This document shows, piece by piece, positions 30,092 through 40,124 of a stretch of 64,000 nucleotides of DNA. The stretch is from Cladocopium goreaui. Lineage: Eukaryota > Sar > Dinophyceae > Suessiales > Symbiodiniaceae. A program made the translations under genes and the position numbers. The notes beneath the pieces are model-generated. The model saw nothing but the letters and a program-made list of their open reading frames with translations, was not told the DNA's origin and made no database searches. How positions within the stretch are numbered: position 1 is the stretch's first letter; each line of letters opens with the position of its first letter. The stretch spans positions 1 to 64,000 of the forward strand of contig CAMXCT020002373.1 in NCBI GenBank assembly GCA_947184155.2. Direction: 5' to 3'.

Positions 30092-30198
30092 CTGGTTGGT
30101 TGTTTGGAACATGTTTTATATATTTTTCCATAATATATGGGATAATCCTTCCCATTGACTACATAATATTTTTCAAGATGGTTGAAACCACCAACCAG
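30092..30198 (+). mobile_element. Family A element with perfect 12-bp TSD
   Basis: CTGGTTGGTTGTTTGGAAC at the left and AAACCACCAACCAG at the right. ATGTGTAAAAAT lies directly before (30080-30091) and directly after (30199-30210). It belongs to a subtype with TTCCCATTGAC and TTTTTCAAGATGG in place of TTTTTCAGAGGGG. Confidence 0.9.
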
Positions 30199-30210
30199 AT
30201 GTGTAAAAAT

Positions 30211-30719
30211 CCATTGGTTCCACTGAAATAAAGATTTCCAATCAGGCAAACAAATGCCAGTTCGAATGGTGCAAGCCCGGACCTTGAAGAGGTTTGAGAA
30301 TTTAAATATGGTGTGGTTCACCTCGGTCATCAAAGAGTTTGAAGGTAAATCTTCCATTCATGCAGTGTTTGCCTATGACCACCGTAGACAAATTGGACAA
30401 AGCATGTGAGCAATCCATCAGAACAACAAGTTGGCGTTGGAGCGCTTCCTCTCATAGTGAAAGTGGCAAAGGTAGTTGGAATGTTGGAGGTGTTGGCGGC
30501 ATTTTATGCATGATACGGAAAAGCAAACAATCATACAGTCCTCATCCCCGGGTCGCCCCCAATCACCAGCTTCCTTTCCTGGGGTTGGATGATTGGATGC
30601 GACAGTTTTACGGAGCTCCAAGCGAGAGCGCCTTTTCAATGGCGAGAGGCCTTGAATTGTATGGGGTAACTATACTATCCCCGAATGGCCTCAATTTAGG
30701 TTAGTGAATCATTAACAAT
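30211..30719. other. No gene recognised
   Basis: Two short stretches are mildly protein-like (30590-30650 reads RQFYGAPSESAFSMARGLEL), but they are too short to support a gene. Confidence 0.35.
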
Positions 30720-30832
30720 CTGATTGGTGGCTTGGAACATGATTTTTATTTTCCATTTCATATATGGGATGTCATCTTTCCCAGTGACTTTCACTCATAT
30801 TTTTCAAGATGGTTATTGCACCACCAACCAGA
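30720..30832 (+). mobile_element. Family A element, CAAGATGG subtype
   Basis: CTGATTGGTGGCTTGGAAC at the left, TTTTTCAAGATGG inside, and CACCACCAACCAG at the right. Confidence 0.8.
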
Positions 30833-30855
30833 TCCTCTTTCAATACCACCCAAAA

Positions 30856-30965
30856 TACCCTCTGGTAATTTAACAGTTTGCTATTGAAAATGGCCATAGA
30901 AATAGTTGATTTACCCACTAAAAATGGTGATTCTCAACAGCGAACTGTTAGTTTACCAGAGGGTA
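30856..30965 (-). mobile_element. Family B element (CAGTTTGC subtype)
   Basis: TACCCTCTGGTAATTTAACA at the left and GTTAGTTTACCAGAGGGTA at the right, with ACAGTTTGCTATTG and CAACAGCGAACTGT inner arms. Confidence 0.85.
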
Positions 30966-31339
30966 ATTCCCAAAGCTGTTTCAAGACCACCTCATCCGGA
31001 GTACATTGAATGTCTTAGAAACTGTAACTAGTGTTATGTTCACCAGACCATAATTTATTCTAAGAATCAACAAACTGGAAGAAAACGGAGACAAATGCAA
31101 AAAACAAATCGAAAAAAAAAAAGCAAAAAACAAGTTTTAAAATCATGAGAATAAGCTATAGAGGAGAACAACGAGCTAGTGAATGACGATTACATTTATC
31201 CCACATGCCCAGTTAAGAAGATGTTAGAACATGACATAACATGCCATAAGACACTAGTCACATGTAACTTGACCCAACTTTCGGGTTTGTCTGAAAAAAA
31301 GTCCTTCAATTCCAATGGATTATTAGTATCATCCCCATT

Positions 31340-31454
31340 TGGTTGGTGATTTGGAAAATGTTTTATGACTTTCCACATATTGAGAATGTCATAATCCCAA
31401 CTGACGAACTCCATCATTTTTCAGAGTGGTAGGTTGAAACCACCAAGCAGATGA
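31340..31454 (+). mobile_element. Family A element with 15-bp flanking duplication
   Basis: TGGTTGGTGATTTGG at the left and AAACCACCAAGCAG at the right. AGTATCATCCCCATT occurs exactly at 31325-31339 and again at 31455-31469. Three extra bases (ATG) lie between the CAG end and the right duplicate. Confidence 0.85.
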
Positions 31455-31469
31455 GTATCATCCCCATTA

Positions 31470-32289
31470 GATGGCAATTAAATGGGTGTACCACATTTTC
31501 AGACACGTCCATGGTCACAGTGCCAGACGCGTGAACCCAGCAGCTCCAGTGCAAGCGTCAAACGCTCCAAGGTGGCAAGGGGAGGTTTCCCGAAAAGGGA
31601 TGGCTACCTCCAAATCATCCATGAGATTTTCCATGGAAATAAACCATTCTAGGTTTCCCCCACATCGAACTTTTCTAGGTCCATGATGCCCTATGGATCC
31701 AAGTACCTTCTTAGGAAGTGGGACTGGGGTATAATTTACTATAATTTGGAGGCTTTTTTGTACCTTCTCAGACAGTGTTTGGATCCATAGGGATTATAAA
31801 CCATTCAGCTACCTTTTGTACCCCCAATTTAGGAAACCATATGGGTGTGTCTGAAAATGTGATATATCATGATATATCTCCAAAATGGTTAGTTTACTAG
31901 GTGACAAATAACTACGATAACTGTTGGATTTTGGGGTATACCATTTTCAGGCAACACCATTTATTGAAACACAGAAACACCGAGAAAACACGGATGATCA
32001 CAGATGGAAACATTGCTCAATATTTAAGACCCAGGGGATCAAAGACGTTGCTTTGTGTTAGTAGTGCACCACGCAAATCTTTGCGGTACCCAATTTGAAC
32101 CCATCCCCGTAATATGGAGTTTTCCCAAAATAGGAGTATTCACCAAATCATTCAAATTTAAACCATTTTCGTATTGAAACTCATTGGTCATGGTTTTGGG
32201 GATTCCCCATTTTAGGAAACCCCCATATAGCAGAAGCGTGCAAAACATAGTCAATTTGTTTTTGTCTATTTGGTTCTTCAATGGTAAAA
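31470..32289. other. No gene recognised; family H-like repeats
   Basis: A loose inverted repeat at 31690-31790 (CTATGGATCCAAGTACCTTC versus TACCTTCTC...GGATCCATAGGG) and a GGGGATTCCCCATTTTAGGA block at 32198-32225. A mildly coding-like stretch lies at 31500-31590 but its frame is ambiguous. Confidence 0.4.
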
Positions 32290-32437
32290 GGTGGTGCCCC
32301 TGACTCAGCTAAGTTGGTTTATATGACTCTTAAATACCTACGTAGTATTTCATTAGGGTTTATTGTAATTATAAATTATATAGTATTCATGGGGGCTACA
32401 AACCAACAAGCATCACTGGGGGGGGCACAATCTTGTC
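32290..32437. mobile_element. Diverged family C-like element
   Basis: GGTGCCCCTGACTCAGC at the left and CACTGGGGGGGGCACAA at the right. Inner arms AAGTTGGTTTATATGAC and ACAAACCAAC are recognisable. Confidence 0.55.
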
Positions 32438-33087
32438 ATGTGAAAGTTTCACACATGGGACATGTCAGGTTTGAAATGGTGGGGTCCACAGACATTCCGG
32501 GCATTTTGAATGGTTGAACATATCTCAGCATCATTTTTTAGTGCTTCTATAAATAGTTGTTATATAACCCCTGAAAATTTGATGGTCATGGTTCAAGATT
32601 ATACATGTTGATTTGGCATCTGACTTCAGATTCGGTGTCGCGGTGGTGATTAATACCGTTTTTTCCCCATGAATAACCCAACCAGCTCTTTGGAGGAACG
32701 AAGTGTTGGTGTCATTTGTTTCGTAACTCCCATGATCTTTGTTCAAATGTAACTAGTTGAGTTGGGGTACGAAATGCAACCTTTTTTTCGATCAATGCTT
32801 CTATTTCCTGGCTAATTCTCCCAATGTGTTTGGCCACAGCAGTTGGATGATCCCAAGCTCAGGTCCCAATGGTACTTGGATCATGTTTTCCCATGGCCAT
32901 CCCATGGCCGTACTGTGTTTAACTGTTCTATCTACTTGCAGGTTGCTATACAGCAAACATGTGATTATTTCTTTTGCCAAGTGTTTTTTGCTGGGTGTTT
33001 CCTAAAAGATTTCACTACAAACAAACAAGTCTGTGAGTAACCTGGCGATGCGCGATGCAAGAAACGGCGCCCATTTTTGCGTTTCAG
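32438..33087. other. No gene recognised
   Basis: Open frames of 65-80 codons at 32757-33040 overlap each other and show no familiar features. Confidence 0.4.
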
Positions 33088-33180
33088 GCGAAGGAGAAAG
33101 TTTCAAAGGAGAAAGGAAGAAAGAGGCCACCATTCCAGCCCCCGGGCCAGCTGGAGATTTGCCAGATTCCCGGTCTATAA
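33088..33180 (+). CDS. Exon-like segment after a canonical acceptor
   Basis: TTTTTGCGTTTCAG immediately precedes GCG. The frame reads AKEKVSKEKGRKRPPFQPPG and then QLEICQIPGL to TAA. The Lys/Glu-rich start resembles the islands at 35977 and 37747. Two other frames are also open, so the reading is uncertain. No family is recognised. Confidence 0.35.
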   Translation, partial: AKEKVSKEKGRKRPPFQPPGQLEICQIPGL

Positions 33181-33803
33181 ACCCATGCAGAATTTGGGGG
33201 TCAATACAGAAAAGCCAGAAATTAAAGCACCACAAAGTTGTCATTGGAGCGGTCATGAAGATGTACTTATCTTCATAGTTCTGCAAAGTAGCTAGTCTTC
33301 ATAGTCAACAGATCATAATTATATAATTGCAAGTTGCTGCAAGTACTAGTCACAATTTTCATAGTTCTTTATCTGGGTGCTGCTGTCACGTCTTCAGCAC
33401 ATCTTGATGTATCTAGAATATTGAATAACATCAACCCCTTTGACCACCCAAAAAAACAAAGGACGAGTTGGAATATGTTTGTGCAATTTAACTAATTACA
33501 GTATTCTTTTCTGAAAACGTGCGGTTCTTGGGTTGCGCAGCAAGTTTCCATACTTTTTTTCTGTGGTTGACTGGCAATATGTATTGCACCACGTAGGCAA
33601 GAGTGCGGCTTCCAAAAAAAAACAGGACACTTAAAATCGAAAGCAGTCCTTTCCTCGTGCTGTCAGATGTCCTGTATGATCATCCCAGTAGTGGAGCAGC
33701 AGCCATGGCTGGCATGGCTCAGCTCTCTGCCGAAACCCGAAGATGAGCAAATCCGCAGATTGATTTTGCACTTGGAGAGGTCTTGCTTGACATCTGCCAT
33801 CAC
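33181..33803. other. No gene recognised
   Basis: No supported feature. Short ORFs at 33631-33864 overlap on both strands and lead into a family D copy. Confidence 0.4.
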
Positions 33804-33897
33804 CCATAGGATCCCGGTATGCTATATATGGCAACATTTACCATCAATATACCCCCAATGTTAGCATATATACCATATATACATGGATGCTATGGGT
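33804..33897. repeat. Family D palindromic element
   Basis: CACCCATAGGATCC at the left and ATGGATGCTATGGGT at the right, with ATATATGGCAACATTTACCA, ATATACCCCCAATGTTAGC and TATACCATATATAC inside. Confidence 0.8.
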
Positions 33898-34439
33898 CAT
33901 GGACCTAGAAAATAGTTCGATGTGGGGGAAATGATCACGATGTAGCGGCGTAGCGTTCCAACAAAATCATCCTGATCGAAGGAGAAGAATCAGACAGCCC
34001 AGAGCTGATCCACAATCTCTGGGGAAGCTGGTGTGAGGCCAATGTAGATCGATAAGCTGCTAGAACTTCTCACGGCTTCAAATACCTGCAGGGCCTGGAA
34101 TTCCGCGACACGCGACACGGTCTATCTTGTGACGGCAGTGTGACACTATCGCGGAACATCGCGGAACGGTTCTGGTCCCGCTCGGTTTTGCGCAGCCGGA
34201 CTAATATTCAACGACTGATCCTTTCTCTTAAAGCCAGGCCTTTTGGAATGAGATTGTGGATACACGAGACAGCCAAGACAGCCAAGACAAGATGTCTCAC
34301 TTCCTTCAACTCAGGGGACAACAGCCGGAATGACATCAGTTGAGTAAGAGCGAAGTTTCAAGGGTTTCACCAATGGTAATCTCCAGATGCCGAATGGTAT
34401 TTCCAGGCTGGTAGCTTTCTATCTGTGGCCTGGGGGTTG
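33898..34439. other. No gene recognised
   Basis: Moderate GC content near 34085-34345, with one open plus frame of 67 codons lacking familiar features. Confidence 0.4.
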
Positions 34440-34551
34440 TACCCTCTGGTAAACTAAGGTTTAACTATGGAAAATCACCATTTTGAATGGGTAAATCCAC
34501 TATAACTAAATGGCCATGTTCAAGTTCGCAAACTGTTAGTTTACCAGGAAG
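34440..34551 (+). mobile_element. Family B element, right end damaged
   Basis: TACCCTCTGGTAAACTAAGG at the left. The right end reads TTAGTTTACCAGGAAGC, so the final AGGGTA is altered. Confidence 0.75.
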
Positions 34552-34689
34552 CTTAAGATACCAGTAGGTAGACTATAATCCCATTGAACATCCCATTAAA
34601 CACCTTGACGATTGTCCACTTCCTACCTTTGGGACGCTGGGCACTCGAAAGATCATCCCCCGGTGCTCGGATCATGCTACTCAGCGGCT

Positions 34690-34815
34690 TGGCCTCTAGT
34701 CAATTGGGTATGGGTCAATACCTATAGATACCATTTTTAGTGGGATGAACATCCATAAATCCCAGCTATGACTTGGGGTGAACAAAAGGTACCAGGGTTT
34801 TGGCCCATAGCCATA
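34690..34815 (+). repeat. Family I dispersed repeat
   Basis: GGTATGGGTCAATACCTATA, GATGAACATCCATAAATCCC, AGCTATGACTTGGGGTGAAC, GGTACCAGGGTTTTGGCCCA. A shorter relative is at 35340-35420, and a reverse-complement relative at 45455-45550. Confidence 0.6.
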
Positions 34816-34834
34816 TAGATCTTGGTACTCAATC

Positions 34835-34950
34835 AGGTTGGTGGTTTGGAACATGAATGGATGATTTTTCCATTCAGTTGGGAATGGAATATAATCCCAA
34901 CTGACGAACTCATATTTTTCAGAGGGGTTGAAACCACCAACCAGTTAATG
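34835..34950 (+). mobile_element. Family A element with 13-bp flanking duplication
   Basis: CAGGTTGGTGGTTTGGAAC at the left and AAACCACCAACCAG at the right. TTGGTACTCAATC (34822-34834) recurs as TTGGTACTTAATC (34951-34963), one mismatch. Six extra bases (TTAATG) separate the CAG end from the right duplicate. Confidence 0.85.
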
Positions 34951-35171
34951 TTGGTACTTAATCTATATAGATGGTCCATATTTTCCCTTGCTATGTTCGT
35001 TTACTGGAGGATTTATGCCAACCAGACGTACTAGGCCATGCCAACCAGACTATTTGTTTGCAGACTCCTGGGAACTGGGTATATGAAAGTAGATGATGTT
35101 CCTATTGAAGGTGGTCGTGTTCCAGTTCCCGATTTCAGAAATACCTCATTATTACTGGTCATGTTGTTTGT

Positions 35172-35315
35172 TCTGGTCGAACAGTTTTATTCTTATGAAG
35201 TCATGATACAGTTACCAAAGTTATTGATATAAGAGATGGGTCATCTGGTCGAACAGTTTTATTCTTATGAAGTCATGATACAGTTACCAAAGTTATTGAT
35301 ATAAGAGATGGGTCA
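35172..35315 (+). repeat. Perfect 72-bp tandem duplication
   Basis: The 72-bp unit starting TCTGGTCGAACAG at 35172 recurs at 35244 with no difference seen. 72 bp is a multiple of three and a plus frame is open through the first copy, but I do not recognise the peptide. Confidence 0.9.
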
Positions 35316-35339
35316 AGTCACCTATGAAACTACCACAAT

Positions 35340-35420
35340 TTGCGGTTTATTCACATCCGGTTATACCAGCTATGACTTAGAGTATCTAGGGTACCAGCGT
35401 TTTGGCCCATAACGATATGG
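35340..35420 (+). repeat. Family I fragment
   Basis: CAGCTATGACTTAGAGT, GGTACCAGCGTTTTGGCCCA, as in 34690-34815. GGTTTATTCACATCC flanks both sides. Confidence 0.5.
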
Positions 35421-35586
35421 GGTTTATTCACATCCAGCATCATCCAGCCCCGCTCGCAGTTCATCATCACCCTCCAGGCTCGATGAGTTGGAGGGGCAGC
35501 AGCTATCAGTTGGTTACGGAGTCCATTCATCTAACTATGTAGAATTATACAGATATATCATGGTATATCATATATCTATACACTTA

Positions 35587-35669
35587 GATGATGTTAGATG
35601 ATGTTAGATGATGTTAGATGATGTTAGATGATGTTAGATTATGTCGGATGATGTTAGATGATGTTAGAT
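35587..35669. repeat. 10-bp tandem repeat (ATGATGTTAG)
   Basis: About eight units of ATGATGTTAG, one diverged (ATTATGTCGG). Confidence 0.9.
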
Positions 35670-35976
35670 GGGTTTATAAATCAATATATATATATGCACG
35701 TTACGCACACATAATATCCTCCATAAATCATCATACATCCTAGCCCAGTTCGCAAGCCTTCCTATCAAGGACCATCCCTTGAAGCTCTGGGCACCGGGCA
35801 CCATGGTGGCAGATCACAAAAATTGGCCCCTTTTTCGGTGGTTGACAATAAATAGAAATATGATCCATCAATATAATATATATATATGATTCATCAATAT
35901 TGTGGTTGACAATTAAAAAATGATGATCCATCAATATGGCATGGTTTTCAAATCTCTGGTTGACAATAGAAAATAA

Positions 35977-36186
35977 ACAAATCCTTCCCAGCTTGTTGGA
36001 GCTTTCGTGAGGCGAAAGGACAAAGACAGCAAGGAGACAAAGGAGTCGAAGGACAAAGATCAAAACAAAGAGAAATCCAAGGAATCCAAGGCTTTGCGCG
36101 CTGCCCTTGTGCACCACCTGGTGTTTGGGGCGATTTTGCTGGGAGCAGCTTTGCGGCGCTGGGGTTCATGGGGAGCAATCCATTAA
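35977..36186 (+). CDS. Exon-like Lys/Asp/Ser-rich segment
   Basis: The open frame reads VRRKDKDSKETKESKDKDQN, KEKSKESKALRAALVHHLVF and then GAILLGAALRRWGSWGAIH to TAA at 36184. It has a highly charged stretch followed by a hydrophobic helix of about 15 residues, possibly a membrane anchor. A possible acceptor (TTTCGTGAG) lies near 36012, and CTGGTGTTT near 36118 could be a donor that would remove the hydrophobic part. No family is recognised. Confidence 0.35.
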   Translation, partial: TNPSQLVGAFVRRKDKDSKETKESKDKDQNKEKSKESKALRAALVHHLVFGAILLGAALRRWGSWGAIH

Positions 36187-36236
36187 TCCAAGGTGGTCCC
36201 CAGTTCAAAGTTGTTTACAAACCATCCTGGTTGGTG

Positions 36237-36333
36237 GTTTGGCACATGTTTTATTTTCCCATATATTTTGAATTTCATCATCCCAACTGATGAAGTCCAT
36301 CATTTTTCAGAGGGGTGGGTATACCACCAACCA
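36237..36333 (+). mobile_element. Family A element
   Basis: CTGGTTGGTGGTTTGGCAC at the left, CATTTTTCAGAGGGG inside, and ATACCACCAACCA at the right, where the final AG is lost. Confidence 0.8.
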
Positions 36334-36877
36334 TCATCTAACTTCATATGGCTGCTCCAAATTGAAAGCCCCGATTCCCGATCCATACAGTCTGGATCTT
36401 CAATCATCACCAACCATGTAAGTTGGAATATTACAACCCGTAACCCCAAAACGATAGAATAGGAAAATCCCACTGAAATAGTGATAAAATATGACAAAAG
36501 ATGTTTTCTATTGTTTTTTTGGTATGCTCTCAGGGACATGATAGGCTAATTATGAGGGATATTGGATTTTGTCTTGGGGATTGATGGCGAACTCTTGCGA
36601 CCGAAGAGGGAGAATCATCCCCAAATGGATGAACTTTACAGGTTCGTTCTGGAGAGTTCCCACGGCTGTTTTTTCTTTTTGGCTAACCTTAACAGTATAA
36701 ATGGGGATGTACCAACTTTAAGGATTTAACCTTAATAAATCAAATCACACGTATGTTTTCATTGGATCTTAACTGGGGAAATTCGGAAACCGACTGGATT
36801 GATTCTTTTTTGCACAGACTTAATGCTGCAGAATTGTGCTATAAATTGATATATATATATATATAATTATATAGATA
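36334..36877. other. No gene recognised
   Basis: No convincing frame. Ends in TA repeats at 36850-36870. Confidence 0.4.
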
Positions 36878-36985
36878 TCCCATAGGATCCATGTATGGTA
36901 TATATATATACATATACTATTATGCTAACATGTGGGGTATATTGATAGTAAATGTTACCATATATAGCATACATGGATCCTATGG
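36878..36985. repeat. Family D palindromic element, reverse form
   Basis: CCCATAGGATCCATGTATGG at the left and CATACATGGATCCTATGG at the right. The interior (GTGGGGTATATTGATAGTAA, ATGTTACC) is the reverse complement of the 23755 and 33804 copies. Confidence 0.8.
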
Positions 36986-37367
36986 ATATATACATAGTAA
37001 TCATCCGATGTTTTTGCCGGGTATGTTTAAGACTGGCAATGTATAGAATTGAGATAACTGTTGTCAAGTGCTTAGCTATTCCTGATCCTCCCCATGAATG
37101 TCCAACTTCAGTAGAAATGATGGTGATGCACCCAAGTGTAAGCTTCATCTGGCTCTTAAAATAGGATGCCTCCAAATCCATTGCCATTTGGAGGGTGCAA
37201 CCAATGGCAAACCCATCTGGGTATAAATGATCACATGTTCCATGATGCCAAAATTTGTCGCATGATTTTGGCATTCTTGCTGAGCTTACCGCATTTTCGC
37301 TGCAATTTTGCAGCAGTAGTTTGACAATTTGGTTTTGTCTCATATCCCCACTCTTGCTTTCAAACGG
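36986..37367. other. No gene recognised
   Basis: A long minus-strand ORF (36867-37415) runs through families D and G, so it is repeat-derived. Confidence 0.45.
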
Positions 37368-37610
37368 TTGGTAAGTAGCATTGATATCCCCAAAGTAGCA
37401 TTGAAACACCCCCAAAACCAGAGTGGATGTAGGGATTTACACATATTTTGGACCATAGAATGAGGTTGTGTGATATGAACGAGGGGATAGGATTATTCAG
37501 CCAGTTATAAGTAGAATAAGCCCCATAAATAGACTATAGACCATAGATATATCCACCATACTCCATATTTCGGGGATAGGAGTACCAAGAATCAGTGGCC
37601 ACTTCAGTAT
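37368..37610 (-). repeat. Family G dispersed repeat, copy 2 (inverted)
   Basis: Reverse complement of about 27020-27264. It lies about 10 kb away from copy 1 in the opposite orientation. Confidence 0.8.
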
Positions 37611-37700
37611 GTAAGGGCTAGGTACGGGGATATACACCCAAAATATGGCTTTATATGGTACAGTACCTCCATTTTAGGATCCTGAAGTTCCCATTGAAAA
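37611..37700. repeat. Family F half element
   Basis: GGGGATATACACCCAAAATA, then GGTACAGTACCTCCATTTTA and GGATCCTGAAGTTCCCATTG. It directly follows family G copy 2, just as a family F end lies at the matching side of G copy 1. Confidence 0.55.
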
Positions 37701-37746
37701 AATAAAACATGAATTTCTGACATTCAGCATCTCCTGCCGGGCACAG

Positions 37747-37839
37747 GAGAAGGACGAGAAAGAGAAAGAGCGCCAAAAGGAGCGACGGCAAGACTTGACT
37801 TTGGTCAGTTGCTTCAATATTGCGCCCCCCCGGCTATGA
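37747..37839 (+). CDS. Exon-like Lys/Glu/Arg-rich segment
   Basis: Preceded by CATCTCCTGCCGGGCACAG, a fair acceptor. The frame reads EKDEKEKERQKERRQDLTLV and then SCFNIAPPRL to TGA. GTCAGT inside it could be a donor, which would leave only the charged part as exon. It resembles the charged island at 35977. No family is recognised. Confidence 0.35.
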   Translation, partial: EKDEKEKERQKERRQDLTLVSCFNIAPPRL

Positions 37840-38128
37840 GTTTCAATTGGCTGAAGGGAAAATCTACAGGAAGCCATAGATTTTCCCATGAAATATGGGG
37901 TTTTCCTGTATTTTTCCCTTAAACCAATCCATTGAAAGTTGGTTTATAAAGCCCCATGAACTATATAACACTAGCATAGTTCAATTTACACGAAAAATGG
38001 TTCAGAAAAAAATATCGCGGGTCCTTCTCTTGCAGGCGAAAACAAATCCTTGACAGAGCATGGAGCAGTTTGAATAATGATTGGTAGCCGCAACATGTCA
38101 ATGCCACTTTGAAAAAGAAATGGCCATT

Positions 38129-38290
38129 CAATCAATGGCCATTTCAGGAACCGATTGATTGGAGGTACCTACCATGTATTGTAGGCCTATTTTTCAGGCC
38201 TATGTAAGGAGAATATCCCGGCAAAATATGGCCAAACATATGGTACGTTTACGTACCTCCATCTGTTGGATCCTTTTTTATTCCCATTGA
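38129..38290. repeat. Family F inverted-repeat element, long form
   Basis: CAATGGCCATTTCAGGAACC and GGAGGTACCTACCATG at the left pair with GGTACGTTTACGTACCTCCA and GGATCC...TTCCCATTG at the right. AGAATATCCCGGCAAAATAT is the middle. Confidence 0.65.
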
Positions 38291-38781
38291 TTCAATCGGC
38301 TATGATGTACCAGTGGCTCTGGAGACAAAGTCTTGGACCAGTGGCTCTGCCTTCGACTTCCTGCATGCAAGCGACTGCTGAAACAAGCTGAAGCACGGAA
38401 CGCCACGGCCGTCGACTTCCTGCGTGGACTGCGTGGACTATATGGGATGATTGCCCCATGTCATGTTACGCTATTTTATGGATTTGTATGGTAGTTCTAG
38501 TTGGATATGCTACAACCCAAAAAAAGATGCCAAAAAGTTGACATCATCGAACTACCATCCTGGAAATTATATCGGCACCTTTTTCGCGGTTACTGTACGA
38601 TTATATAGATATCAGGATGTACTGGTATTGTATGGAATATCATGGGAAAAACGTTCCGATTTCATTTTATTTCATGGGAATTTCATAATTGTTTTTTTTT
38701 GTGGGATGTATCATGAATTTATGAATATTGTCCATACATTCATGAATTGATAGTTGTATATGTATATAACTGGTATTTCAC
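38291..38781. other. No gene recognised
   Basis: CAGTGGCTCTG and GTCGACTTCCTGC/TTCGACTTCCTGC are each repeated at 38309-38425. A plus ORF at 38451-38750 is AT-driven. Confidence 0.4.
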
Positions 38782-38944
38782 GTGATGGGATCATCACTTG
38801 ATGATCTGAGACATGTGCTCTCCATCCCGAGGCCGCGATCTCCCCCTAAAAAGTTCATCCCCCCAAAGGTGCCATCCGGAGGTTCCAAGCCAGCAATCCG
38901 CAAGGACAGAAGCAGATCTCGAAGTCACAGTAACTTGGTCAATG
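38782..38944 (+). CDS. Exon-like Pro/Ser/Arg-rich segment
   Basis: The frame from the ATG at 38782 reads LDDLRHVLSIPRPRSPPKKF, IPPKVPSGGSKPAIRKDRSR and SRSHSNLVN. It ends at a possible donor (AATG followed by GTAAAA at 38945). The SRSRSHS run recalls RS-type low-complexity regions, but that alone does not define a function. The reading past 38945 enters a 13-bp tandem repeat, which supports the exon ending there. Confidence 0.4.
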
Positions 38945-38995
38945 GTAAAACCATAGGAAAACCATAGGAAAACCATAGGAAAACCATAGGAACAT
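38945..38995. repeat. 13-bp tandem repeat, 4 units
   Basis: AAAACCATAGG-type units (period 13) starting directly after the proposed exon end. Confidence 0.8.
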
Positions 38996-39002
38996 GGTGG
39001 CT

Positions 39003-39124
39003 GGCCCTCTGGTAAACGTTTACGTTTAACTATGGAAAGATCCACCATTTTATAGCTGGGTAAATCCACTATTTCTATGGCCATGGCTTCAAGTTCGCAA
39101 ACTGTTAGTCATTTCCAGAGGGTA
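39003..39124 (+). mobile_element. Family B element
   Basis: GGCCCTCTGGTAAACGTTTA at the left and GTCATTTCCAGAGGGTA at the right. Confidence 0.75.
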
Positions 39125-40034
39125 TATCCTTTGGTGTCATCAGCTCTATGGCTGGGAAATCTCCGATCTCTGACCTAAATGGAGGTGAAAATCACCGTGA
39201 AAATCACTGAACTAAATGGAGAACTGACCATTGCCATGTTTGGTCGGCTGCAGTCGAACCACATATATTTGAGACGTTTCGGGCGATGATACTGGTACCC
39301 TATCCCCAACTATCCATTCTCCTTAAACAAGACTAACATCAAAAACGATTCGGTTATTTCATACTCTTAGTGAAGCTTCCCCACATAGAAAAGTTCCTCA
39401 AGGCCGCGAAAAAAATGCAACCCATCACTAATAGAGGGTCGCCTCTGATAAAAATTGTGTGCAGGCTCGGCCTTTGGTTGTCGAGTTCCCTATTTCAGAC
39501 CCAGATGTTGAGGAAAGTGTTCAATGCCTAGTGCCATGTCTCTCCAATCAGCAATGTCCATTAGTTTCCTGAGTTGTAACCATGTAACGCTTTCTTGTGT
39601 TGAAGTAAACCGAGATGAAATGGATGGGACAGTTTTCTTACTGGTGCTTAGCAGGGAATGTTTTAATGACCCAGAATTCCGTATTAACAATCATCCCATT
39701 CCCCCATTCTCTACGAAGCATCAGTAAGTTTTAGACGGAGATACAACCGTTGTTGAACAGGAAATCATGTAGCATGATTTTCGGTGGCCAAGTTGGCCGG
39801 ATGAGGTCGAAGAAAAAGAAAAAGATCCAGCGCCTCTTGATTTCAGCAACTGAAGCAGTGTGAACAAAAAGACCTGGTTGGTTGATGATCAGTTGGTCAT
39901 TTCATAGGGATTCCAACCATCAAAAAATATGGGGACCACTTGCATTTTATTCCTCCAGGAAAGCAAAAGATCACAAGGGCATTCAAAGTCACATCACAGA
40001 AACTGTTCAATCACGGGAATTGCAAAGACTGGTA
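39125..40034. other. No clear gene
   Basis: A short charged frame at 39797-39853 reads PDEVEEKEKDPAPLDFSN to a stop and may be exon material. The rest is unremarkable. Confidence 0.35.
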
Positions 40035-40124
40035 CTGGTTGGTGTTTTTATTATTATTTTTTCCATATTCATCATCCCAACTGACTTTCATATTTTTCAG
40101 AGGGGTAGGTTTACCACCAACCAG
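40035..40124 (+). mobile_element. Family A element, short form
   Basis: CTGGTTGGTGTTTTTATT at the left, CATCATCCCAACTGACTTTC and TTTTTCAGAGGGGTAGG inside, and TACCACCAACCAG at the right. GGTA flanks both sides (4 bp). Confidence 0.85.

Noticed and set aside
36867..37415. 182-codon minus-strand ORF
   Set aside because: It crosses families D and G and a TA run, and its product matches translations of repeat copies elsewhere in the window.
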